NCBI GenBank assembly: GCA_023418915.1
Contig: JAEZYU010000061.1
Span: 186,001-250,000, forward strand
Reading direction: 5' to 3'
Source of the DNA: Bacillota bacterium
GTDB taxonomy: Bacteria > Bacillota > Clostridia > Acetivibrionales > DTU013
DNA length: 64,000 bases
A program made the position numbers and the translations under genes. Shown here one piece after another: positions 34,377 through 41,934 of the stretch; the stretch's first letter is position 1; each line of letters begins with the position of its first letter. Under the pieces are notes generated by a model. The model saw only the letters and a list, made by a program, of their open reading frames with translations, searched no databases and was not told where the DNA came from.

Positions 34377-35714
34377 TCAGAAGCCGTTATTGCTGATTAC
34401 GTCACGGTACCATTCGGCGCTCTTTTTTATTATTCTTCTCTGTGTTCTATAATCTACGTAAACAAGACCAAATCGTTTGCCGTAACCATATCCCCACTCA
34501 AAATTGTCCAGCAGCGACCAAGCATAGTATCCCTTAACATTGACTCCTGAGCTGATGGCGCGGTGTATCTGCTCCAGATATCTGTACAGATAGTTCACAC
34601 GGTTGTCGTCCACTACTCTACCTTCATAGTTGACTATATCATTGAATGCGGCACCGTTTTCAGTAATGATTATCTTTATTCCGTCATACTCCCTGTTGAG
34701 ATAGACCAGAAGGTCATGGATTCCTTCGGGATAAATCTCCCAGCCCATTTGCGTCCTGTCCTTACCGGTCATCACCTCAGCCGCAGGTATAGGCCATGCA
34801 GAACTGTCATGTTTGATAAAGCTGCTGTAATAATTGTTGATCCCAAGGAAATCTACAGGCTGATGTATTATTTTCATATCTTCATTACTGATCTCAGAGA
34901 GCAGTCCCATGTGCTGAAAATGTCCGACAAGGTCAGCCGGGTATGATCCTTTGAGGGCAGGCTCGGCAAACCATTTGTTGAGATAAGCGCCGTACAGCGA
35001 AGCTGCAGCTGCATCCTCCTTGCTGTCCGAAACAGGATATACCGGATTCATGTTGAGCGTGATCCCGATTTCACCCTTACAGCCCGTTTCTCTGTATGCC
35101 TTTACCGCATGACCGTGTGAAAGCAGAAGGTGATGTGATACCTGCAAAGCAGTCTTAAAATCGGTAATGCCCGGTGCGTGTCTGCCGACCCAGTTCCCTA
35201 CAAATGAAACCACCCAGGGCTCATTGTGTGTGATCCAGACAGGCACCTGATCACCAAGCTTTTCAAACATTAAGGACGCATAATCAGCAAACCAGCCCGC
35301 AGTATCTCTGTTTGCCCAACCGCCCCGATCCTGCAGCTTCTGGGGCAGATCCCAGTGATACAGCGTCGCAGCAGGCTTGATTCCATTCTCGTTCAGCTTC
35401 TCTGCAAGCCTTTTGTAAAAATCAAGACCCTTCTGATTTAGAGTGCCCTTCCCGTCAGGGAAGATCCTTGCCCATGATATTGAAAACCTGTATGATTTGA
35501 GGCCGATATGTTTCATTATTTCAATATCTTCCCCAAACCTGTGGTAGTGATCACATGCGACATCTCCCGTATGATTCTCATAAGTCTTACCCGGGATATG
35601 GCTATAGCGATCCCATATATTTTCGCCCTTGCCGTCCTCGTTGTGTGCCCCTTCAATCTGGTATGCAGCAGTCGCCGCACCCCAAATGAAATTATCCGGA
35701 AAATCCAATCGCAT
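34377..35714 (-). CDS. bglA: GH1 beta-glucosidase
   Basis: 445 residues, typical length for a cytoplasmic GH1 enzyme. The acid/base Glu is at 165 in THNEPW and the nucleophile Glu at 352 in ITENGAAF. The N-terminus (FIWGAATAAYQIEGA) has the family Gln for sugar binding. No signal peptide, so it acts on imported cello-oligosaccharides, cellobiose or aryl-glucosides. The lack of a phosphate-binding pocket cannot be proved from sequence, but the family type (BglA) usually hydrolyses unphosphorylated sugars. A ribosome site, AGGAGGAGAAAA, precedes the ATG. The upstream gap carries two dispersed-repeat copies. Confidence 0.95.
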   Translation of the reverse strand: MRLDFPDNFIWGAATAAYQIEGAHNEDGKGENIWDRYSHIPGKTYENHTGDVACDHYHRFGEDIEIMKHIGLKSYRFSISWARIFPDGKGTLNQKGLDFYKRLAEKLNENGIKPAATLYHWDLPQKLQDRGGWANRDTAGWFADYASLMFEKLGDQVPVWITHNEPWVVSFVGNWVGRHAPGITDFKTALQVSHHLLLSHGHAVKAYRETGCKGEIGITLNMNPVYPVSDSKEDAAAASLYGAYLNKWFAEPALKGSYPADLVGHFQHMGLLSEISNEDMKIIHQPVDFLGINNYYSSFIKHDSSAWPIPAAEVMTGKDRTQMGWEIYPEGIHDLLVYLNREYDGIKIIITENGAAFNDIVNYEGRVVDDNRVNYLYRYLEQIHRAISSGVNVKGYYAWSLLDNFEWGYGYGKRFGLVYVDYRTQRRIIKKSAEWYRDVISNNGF

Positions 35715-35838
35715 CTTTTTCTCCTCCTGTATCTGTTAATCATTCATAATTTTATTTTGCAATCACTGGAGCATCTGCAGAAACCTAGCCGCATCTCCCG
35801 ATTGAAGTACGGAGGATCTCCGCTAGTCCTCCTAACTT

Positions 35839-35880
35839 ATTATAACGCATCGTTCAAAGAAAAATTTTCGATCGTTGAAA
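35839..35880. repeat. Partial dispersed element (left end)
   Basis: TTATTATAACGCATCGTTCA followed by AAGAAAAATTTTCGATCG matches the left 35-40 bp of copy A (3947) and then diverges. Confidence 0.6.
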
Positions 35881-36050
35881 AATATTCCTGATCTGCGCTT
35901 ATATTAATATTTCAGATATGTATATATCTAGTCTCAATACGTTTACATACAAAATTTTGTCCGTTACGTTCGTTTTGCCTGATATATTCTGTTGCCTGAT
36001 ATATTCTGTTGTTTTCGAACCGTTATACATTGTCATTACATTATTTTGCC

Positions 36051-36137
36051 CGTTATAACGCATCGTTCCACCAAGCGTTTTTCAGCCTGAAGGTTGAAAG
36101 GACGTAAAGAGGTGGGGTACATAGTTCACCTCGTTAT
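36051..36137 (+). repeat. Dispersed palindrome-bounded element, copy C (internally deleted)
   Basis: Begins CGTTATAACGCATCGTTCCA and ends TCACCTCGTTATA. It lacks about 35 bp present in copy A. Hairpin 1 is TTTCAGCC / GGTTGAAA (one G-T pair). Hairpin 2 is GAGGTG / CACCTC, fully paired, where copy B has GAGGCG / CGCCTC. Confidence 0.75.
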
Positions 36138-36249
36138 ATTGATGCATATAACGCTGCGTTTTAAACTAATAAGAAAAAATTCGAATTGTGTAATATAATA
36201 CACATATGGTAACAAAAAATGGTTCATTCCTGTCGAAACAACTTCATTG

Positions 36250-36304
36250 TTAAGATATTTTTAAGAATTATATCAGGCCGGTCGTAAGATTCATGTACTA
36301 CAAT
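36250..36304 (+). promoter_or_regulatory. Predicted OmpR-family direct repeats and activator-dependent promoter
   Basis: TTAAGA occurs at 36250 and 36261, an 11-bp period typical of OmpR/PhoB-type response regulators. A -10-like TACAAT lies at 36299-36304 with no recognisable -35 at the right distance, so the repeats probably stand in for it. This suggests autoregulation of the following two-component operon. Confidence 0.5.
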
Positions 36305-36332
36305 ACGATGTAGGCCGAAGGGGGATGCGCAA

Positions 36333-37034
36333 GTGGATAATGCAAGGATACTCGTGGTGGATGATGACAGGGAAATTGCTCTGGCTCTTGAAAAGCTACT
36401 GACCCGTGAGGGCTATGAGGTAGTTAAGGCATACGACGGTCTGCAGGCATTGGAGGCGGTAACTGTAAATCAAATACATATGATCTTGCTGGATATCATG
36501 ATGCCAGGGTTGGACGGGCTTTCTGCCACAATGAAAATACGCGAGAGCAGAAACATACCCATCATCATACTGTCGGCAAAATCTGAAGACAGTGATAAGA
36601 TCCTTGGACTGTCGATGGGAGCAGATGATTATGTGACCAAGCCCTTCAATCCTCAGGAGCTCATGGCAAGAGTAAAAAGTCAATTGAGGAGGTATATGTA
36701 TCTTGGCGACATGGCTAACTGCCCCAGATCTTCTCTGCTTACCTCGGGCGGACTTTGTCTCGATACTGATGCAAAACAACTGACAGCAGATGGTGAACCG
36801 GTCAGACTGACGGCAAAGGAATATAAGATACTTGAGCTTCTCATGTCAAATGCGGGTATTGTTTTTTCAGCAGAGAAAATTTATGAAACAGTCTGGAGGG
36901 ATATCGCCTATTCTGTAGAAAACACAGTCATGGTCCATATAAGACGCATCCGTGAAAAAATTGAAATAAACCCGAAGGAGCCAAAATATCTTAAGGTGGT
37001 GTGGGGAATTGGATACAAAATTGAGAAACTTTAG
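36333..37034 (+). CDS. OmpR-family response regulator (VanR-like)
   Basis: 233 residues. The receiver domain has the acidic pair in VVDDDREIA, the phosphorylated Asp in MILLDIMMPG near residue 53, Thr/Ser in IILSAKSE and the Lys in DDYVTKPF. The C-terminal winged helix (LTAKEYKILELLMSNAG; VMVHIRRIREKIE; VWGIGYKIE) binds DNA. The start is GTG after GAAGGGGGATGCGCAA. It overlaps the histidine kinase gene by 26 bp, a tight translational arrangement. The signal sensed is unknown. Confidence 0.94.
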   Translation: MDNARILVVDDDREIALALEKLLTREGYEVVKAYDGLQALEAVTVNQIHMILLDIMMPGLDGLSATMKIRESRNIPIIILSAKSEDSDKILGLSMGADDYVTKPFNPQELMARVKSQLRRYMYLGDMANCPRSSLLTSGGLCLDTDAKQLTADGEPVRLTAKEYKILELLMSNAGIVFSAEKIYETVWRDIAYSVENTVMVHIRRIREKIEINPKEPKYLKVVWGIGYKIEKL

Positions 37035-38862
37035 TACAGGCTGCACATCAAAGACAATAGCATCTATCCTGATAATATGTATAGTGACCGGGTTTGTCGC
37101 CCTGGCTCAGCTCATGTACTATAAGAGTGTGGATCCGGAATGCCTGTTTACAAAAAATTATACCGACAGCAAAAGCTTTATCGATCAGATAAGGTTCGCA
37201 GCGGTAGATGCAAGTAATGCTCTTTTGACATCAAGAGCGCCAAATGATAATGTCTCTTATTACTATTACATAAGTGATGGAAACAATGAATGGTCAAACG
37301 TTGAAAACACAGATAAAGGCTTTTTTGAGCAGTTTGGCCCATCATTCTGTTCATTGGAAAATGGCCAATGGTCCTTCAGAGGAAGTTCAGACTTTGACAC
37401 TATAGGCAATTTTATCAGTACATTAACATATCATGGCGTTATTAGCAAAAACAACATCGTATATATAGCATATCCAAATGAATTTACACTGGCACAGCAG
37501 CAAAAATGGCAGCGCGACAGAGTAAGCTTCATACCTTTATCGATAGCTGCAGCGATCGGGGTGATACTATCATTGATCCTTGCGGTATATCTGGCCGCTG
37601 TAGCAGGCAGAAGACCTCAGGACAGGGAACTGCATCCGGGAAAAATTGATTTTATTTACTCCGACATTTTAGCTGCAGCATTTGTCCTTCTTTTAGTGTT
37701 GTGGTATGAAGTTATGGAAAATTTGCATCATTCCGGGCGGAGCGTTACAGGCATCTTGAGTTATTACCATATCGTTTCAATACTGACTGCGGCTTTACTG
37801 ACCTCCTTTGTACTCACATTATGCGGAGTGATCGCACTTTCACTTATCCGTAAGATAAAAGTTGGAAAGTTAATAAAACACAGTCTATTATACAGCCTTA
37901 TCTACTGGATTTCCGATTATGCACTGAGCCTGTTTGACGGCAGGGTATTTTCAAAGTACCCTTTGACAAAATCCCTTTTTTACAGACAGCTCTTATTCAT
38001 CTCTCTCAGCTTTGTATTTGTAGTCTGTACGTTTCTGTTCATTTTTTCAGAAACCCCCGCTGTGCTTATCCCTCCGGTGTTGGAAGGTGTAATGATCTAT
38101 TGGTACATAAAAGGAAACAGAAGAACATATATGGAAATAAACAGGGGCTTCAATGAAAGCCTGGAAGAGCAGATGAAATCCGAAAGAATGAAAGTTGCAC
38201 TAATCACTAATGTATCCCACGATCTTAAAACACCGTTAACTTCGATCATAAGCTATGTCGATCTGTTGTCAAAGGAAGGAGACCTTTCAGAAACAGCAAG
38301 GGAATACGTAAATGTGTTGGCTGAAAAATCAGGCAGACTGAAAAATATGGTATCAGATCTTTTTGATCTTGCAAAAAGCACAAGCGGCAACATGCCGGTC
38401 GATATCGAAAATCTGGATCTGAAAAAACTGATCGAACAGACGCTGGCCGATATGGATGACAGGATAGAAAATTCAGGGCTCTCGTTCAGAATAAAGCTGC
38501 CAGAAAAACCATTGTACATTTATACTGATGGCAAAAAGCTTTACAGGGTATTCCAGAATATAATTGATAATGCACTCAAGTATTCGCTGCAAGGTACCAG
38601 GGTATATATCAGCCTCGAGGAAACAGACGGGTCGGCCGTGGCGACAGTGAAAAATACTGCCGGTTATGAAATGGATTTTACTGCAGAGGAAATACTACAG
38701 CGATTCAGCCGTGGAGACAAATCACGCACCACAGATGGAAGCGGTCTAGGTCTGTCAATTGCAGAAAGTTACACGAGACTATGCGGCGGCAGGTTTAAAG
38801 TTGATATTGACGGCGACCTGTTTAAGGCAGCAATAAGCTTTAACCTTCCAGTGAAGCAATGA
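37009..38862 (+). CDS. Multi-pass sensor histidine kinase
   Basis: 617 residues. TM1 near 16-36 is followed by an extracytoplasmic loop of about 130 residues, then a group of about five more membrane segments (near 175-200, 223-240, 258-282, 325-365). The kinase core has the H-box NVSHDLKTPLTSIISY, the N-box FQNIIDNALKYS and the G-box GSGLGLSIAE. The D/F box is altered and weak, but the ATP-binding fold looks complete. It pairs with the overlapping response regulator. The start is a TTG inside the regulator gene. Its 3' end overlaps the convergent lipoamide dehydrogenase gene by 23 bp. VanS-type kinases share this layout; the ligand is unknown. Confidence 0.9.
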   Translation: MDTKLRNFSTGCTSKTIASILIICIVTGFVALAQLMYYKSVDPECLFTKNYTDSKSFIDQIRFAAVDASNALLTSRAPNDNVSYYYYISDGNNEWSNVENTDKGFFEQFGPSFCSLENGQWSFRGSSDFDTIGNFISTLTYHGVISKNNIVYIAYPNEFTLAQQQKWQRDRVSFIPLSIAAAIGVILSLILAVYLAAVAGRRPQDRELHPGKIDFIYSDILAAAFVLLLVLWYEVMENLHHSGRSVTGILSYYHIVSILTAALLTSFVLTLCGVIALSLIRKIKVGKLIKHSLLYSLIYWISDYALSLFDGRVFSKYPLTKSLFYRQLLFISLSFVFVVCTFLFIFSETPAVLIPPVLEGVMIYWYIKGNRRTYMEINRGFNESLEEQMKSERMKVALITNVSHDLKTPLTSIISYVDLLSKEGDLSETAREYVNVLAEKSGRLKNMVSDLFDLAKSTSGNMPVDIENLDLKKLIEQTLADMDDRIENSGLSFRIKLPEKPLYIYTDGKKLYRVFQNIIDNALKYSLQGTRVYISLEETDGSAVATVKNTAGYEMDFTAEEILQRFSRGDKSRTTDGSGLGLSIAESYTRLCGGRFKVDIDGDLFKAAISFNLPVKQ

Positions 38863-40246
38863 AATGGATGTTCCCCATTACCTCCTTGATGATCTCAGAA
38901 ACTGTAGGATGCGGGAATACTACCTTCTTCAGATCATCCACCCGCATCCCTTTCTCTATCATCATAGCGGCTCCGTATATTATCTCCGACGAATGATTTC
39001 CGATCATATGGATGCCTATGACAGTTTTTGATCTGCTGGCGGTCAGGATCTTGCAGATACCGTCGCCCGCTTCATTTTCCGCCATATACCTGCCGCTGTA
39101 TCTCATTGGCAGTGTGACCGAATCAAATTCTATCCCTTTGGCCTTTGCAGATTCCTCCGTCTCTCCAACTCCGGCTGTTTCCGGGTTTGTATAGATAACC
39201 GAGGGTATCGCAGCGTAGCTTATAGTATCTTCCCTGCCGAACATATCATTGATGCAGACCTCAGCCTCACGATATGCAGTATGTGCAAGCATAGACATGC
39301 CATTTACATCACCTGCCGCATAAACACCCGGCACATTTGTCCGGCCATGGTCGTCCGTTTGTATCCTTCCGTTTTCGGTCACAACTCCAATATTTTCAAG
39401 TCCCATGCCAGCCGATGCCGGTCTCCTGCCGACGCTCAGCAGCACCTTATCTGCGGTGACAAACTCTGTATTGTCTGATGACGAGTAAAAGACTCCATCA
39501 TCTCTGATTTCTGTCACTCTGGAATTCAACCTGAATTCTATACCTTTTTTAGACAGATTTTTAAGGAGTATACCGGCTATCTCACCGTCAACAGGCCCTG
39601 CTATATGATCGAGCATTTCGATGACTGTGACCTTGCTGCCTGCCGCATTGAAGTAATATGCCATCTCAAGGCCCACTGCGCCTCCGCCAATGATTGCGAG
39701 AGACCCCGGCACCTCCCTCAAGTCAAGTATTTCCCTGTTGGTCACGATATGCCCGGCTTCTAATCCCTCCCCGGCACCTGATATTGCAGGAACCGCAGGT
39801 ACTGAGCCTGGTGCAAGCAACAGCCGATATGCACTGTATATGCTCTCTTCGATTCTGATTTCGAATACAGTTTTTCCGACAGTATCATCATTTTTACTTC
39901 CTTCAATAAAGGCAGTTCCCTCAACTGTTGTTACATTGCTTCCTCTCAGCTTTGCTTTCACGCCTTGAGCAAGAGTCCGCACTACCTTATTCTTTCTATT
40001 GATGACCTTGCCATGATCAAGGACTGCATTTTCAACAGTAATGCCATATTTTTCGCCATGAACCGCCCCTTCAAAAAGCTTTGCGGAATAGAGCAGAGTC
40101 TTAGAAGGAATACAGCCCTCATTAAGGCATACGCCTCCAATATTCCTTTTTTCCGCAAGCAGCACATTCGCTCCTGATTTGCCTGCCAGCTCTGCGGCAT
40201 GGTAGCCAGCCGGCCCTCCTCCTATTATGATCAGATCATATACCAA
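38840..40246 (-). CDS. lpdA: Dihydrolipoamide dehydrogenase
   Basis: 468 residues, FAD-dependent disulfide oxidoreductase. It has the FAD site IIIGGGPAGYHAAELAGKSG, the redox pair GGVCLNEGCIPSK, the NAD site IIGGGAVGLEMAYYF, FAD contact GVYAAGDVNG and the C-terminal catalytic HPTVSE with the His-Glu pair. It re-oxidises dihydrolipoyl proteins such as the glycine cleavage H-protein or 2-oxo acid dehydrogenases, none of which are encoded here. The TTG start at 40246 follows AAGGAG by 8 nt. A GTG at 40255 overlaps that site and is rejected. It converges with and overlaps the kinase gene. Confidence 0.94.
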   Translation of the reverse strand: MVYDLIIIGGGPAGYHAAELAGKSGANVLLAEKRNIGGVCLNEGCIPSKTLLYSAKLFEGAVHGEKYGITVENAVLDHGKVINRKNKVVRTLAQGVKAKLRGSNVTTVEGTAFIEGSKNDDTVGKTVFEIRIEESIYSAYRLLLAPGSVPAVPAISGAGEGLEAGHIVTNREILDLREVPGSLAIIGGGAVGLEMAYYFNAAGSKVTVIEMLDHIAGPVDGEIAGILLKNLSKKGIEFRLNSRVTEIRDDGVFYSSSDNTEFVTADKVLLSVGRRPASAGMGLENIGVVTENGRIQTDDHGRTNVPGVYAAGDVNGMSMLAHTAYREAEVCINDMFGREDTISYAAIPSVIYTNPETAGVGETEESAKAKGIEFDSVTLPMRYSGRYMAENEAGDGICKILTASRSKTVIGIHMIGNHSSEIIYGAAMMIEKGMRVDDLKKVVFPHPTVSEIIKEVMGNIHFIASLEG

Positions 40247-40458
40247 TTCAAACACTCCTTATCTCATCACATTTATCCTTGTATATTGCCAATGTACTTC
40301 GTCTCTCCCTCAGAGAGCCGGCTCCAAAAGGATCCGGAATATATTCAGGTCAAAAACAACAGTGACGCCGAAAGCGTCACTGTAATGATCTTTGGTTTTA
40401 TGTATAAAGTATGATCCGTAAGAACAGGTAATATAACTGCGCATAACACGAGTCCAAA

Positions 40459-40992
40459 TCAGAATTCGGGTTCTATAAGTCCGTAGTTGCCGTCTTTGCG
40501 CTTGTAGACCACATTCACCTGATTTGTTTCTGCATTGGAGAACATAAAGAATTCATGTCCCAGCAAATTCATCTGCAGTATGGCCTCTTCCACCGGCATC
40601 GGCTTCACGGCAAACCTCTTGGTACGAACGACCTTGAATTCCGTCTCCTCCTCTACCTCGACATCAGTCCTGAAAACGTCAGGCTGCTCAAACACTCCCG
40701 TATGGAGCCTTTTTGCCAACCTCGTCTTATTCTTTCTGATCTGTCTTTCGAGTATATCTTCTGCCTTATCGATACATGCATACATGTCGTCACCGGCAAC
40801 CTCTGCCCTTAGAGTTATCCCACCCGAAGGTATCGTGACCTCAAGGATGTGTCTGTTTCTCTGCACGCTCATTGTTACCTGTGCTTCTGTCTGAGGGTTA
40901 AAAAATTTGTCGAGCTTGCCCAGCTTTTTGTTTACTCTTTCCTTTAGCGCATCTGTTACTTCAAAATTCTTACCTGTGATTTTGAATTTCAT
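40459..40992 (-). CDS. hpf: Ribosome hibernation promoting factor, long form
   Basis: 177 residues. The N-terminal S30AE domain (MKFKITGKNFEVTDALKE; VTMSVQRNRHILEVTI; DMYACIDKAEDILERQI) binds the 30S subunit. The C-terminal dimerisation domain (VVRTKRFAVKPMPVEEAI; FFMFSNAETNQVNVVY; GNYGLIEPE) makes this the long form that forms 100S ribosomes alone. The ATG at 40992 follows AAAGGGGCAGTGACT; a longer reading from 41025 is not supported. It is monocistronic, with a 474-bp gap upstream that contains DnaA boxes. Confidence 0.95.
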   Translation of the reverse strand: MKFKITGKNFEVTDALKERVNKKLGKLDKFFNPQTEAQVTMSVQRNRHILEVTIPSGGITLRAEVAGDDMYACIDKAEDILERQIRKNKTRLAKRLHTGVFEQPDVFRTDVEVEEETEFKVVRTKRFAVKPMPVEEAILQMNLLGHEFFMFSNAETNQVNVVYKRKDGNYGLIEPEF

Positions 40993-41223
40993 AGTCACTG
41001 CCCCTTTCTTGATTGGTATTGACATGCCGCACCCGGGACCAGCTCACCGATCCCGTATTTTCGGGTCTCACATGTTAATATTTATTCAAAAGACATATAT
41101 CTGTATTCAACAAGAAGTAATATAAATCCTTCCAAAATTATCGCTATATTTAATAAAAAATATACATATTCCGCAAACGCCTTGAAAATGTTGTAATACC
41201 GGCCATTAAGGGGCGGCCACAAA

Positions 41224-41255
41224 AATATACACAAAACACCTGTTTTGTGTATATT
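41224..41255. promoter_or_regulatory. Perfect 15-2-15 palindrome
   Basis: AATATACACAAAACA and TGTTTTGTGTATATT are exact inverted arms around CC. There is no T-tract beyond what the arm itself provides and no gene ends nearby, so it looks more like a protein-binding site than a terminator. It directly adjoins tandem DnaA boxes. Confidence 0.65.
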
Positions 41256-41259
41256 GACC

Positions 41260-41425
41260 TGTGGATAATGTGGATAATCCTGTGAATAACTACGAATTAA
41301 GCACTTCAGCGTTGTGGAAAACATATGGCCTAACGAGAGTCCTCTGTGGATTGATAAAGCCTGCAAAGCCTTAAAAATCACGGTTTCGAGCAGATATGGA
41401 TATAGCCCTGCATATGTTATACACA
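41260..41425. promoter_or_regulatory. DnaA-box cluster
   Basis: TGTGGATAA, the reverse of consensus TTATCCACA, occurs at 41260-41268 and again directly after at 41269-41277. TGTGAATAA (one mismatch) follows at 41281-41289. TTATACACA, matching TTATNCACA, lies at 41417-41425 in the opposite orientation. No dnaA, dnaN or DUE-like landmarks are near, so this is not expected to be the chromosomal origin. Confidence 0.65.
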
Positions 41426-41466
41426 GGGCGTGGAAAAATACAATTCAGATTAAATTTTTTACCGGA

Positions 41467-41745
41467 TCAGCGATTAGAAAAACAATCACTGCAATAAACA
41501 GGTTTATCCAGACGTGGCTTGAAAGGTACCTTTGTTTCCTTACCACACTGTGCGCAAACTGCGTCAAACATCTCTCTTTCTCTTCTGGCGCCATTGCCGT
41601 ACTGGGACTTCCTTGCCGTCCTGCATTCCTTGCACCTTCCGGGTTCATTCTGAAAACCTCTGGCTGCATAAAATTCCTGCTCGCCTGCAGTAAATACGAA
41701 TTCCTGCCCACAATCCTTGCATACCAACGTTTTGTCTTCGAACAT
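41467..41745 (-). CDS. Small zinc-ribbon protein with two metal-binding modules
   Basis: 92 residues. The first module is LVCKDCGQEFVFTAGEQEFY with a distant CKEC, the second CAQC with CSDC near the C-terminus, giving eight cysteines in four CxxC pairs. Proteins with this probable zinc-ribbon layout are widespread in Firmicutes and related phyla but have no defined role. A nucleic-acid-related or regulatory role is usual for such ribbons. The ATG follows GAGGGGACAATAA. It is monocistronic. Confidence 0.85.
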   Translation of the reverse strand: MFEDKTLVCKDCGQEFVFTAGEQEFYAARGFQNEPGRCKECRTARKSQYGNGARREREMFDAVCAQCGKETKVPFKPRLDKPVYCSDCFSNR

Positions 41746-41934
41746 TTATTGTCCCCTCGCTTTGGAAAGATTAGTAACTCTGCTGACGCAGTATATACTT
41801 GAATTTGCCGGTCGGCAAGATTGAACTTGCCGACCAAACATTTACATTATATTACACAAACACTAACTAATCAAGCTATTTCGCTATTTTTTTAGCTATT
41901 ATTGCTAATTTTTGCATATATCCTAAGAATTATG

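Larger units (their letters stand above)
35715..36332. other. 618-bp gene-free gap with repeats and the response-regulator promoter
   Basis: Holds a partial dispersed element (35839-35880), a 17-bp direct duplication of TTGCCTGATATATTCTG near 35977-36010, element copy C (36051-36137) and the predicted OmpR-type binding site of the following two-component operon. No coding frame is supported. Confidence 0.7.
40993..41466. other. 474-bp gene-free gap upstream of hpf
   Basis: AT-rich. It contains the hpf ribosome site, a perfect 32-bp palindrome at 41224-41255 and the DnaA-box cluster at 41260-41425. No coding frame is supported on either strand. Confidence 0.7.

Noticed and set aside
41224..41425. 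DnaA-box cluster as the chromosomal origin
   Set aside because: No dnaA, dnaN, rpmH, gyrase or similar neighbours and no clear AT-rich 13-mer unwinding region.
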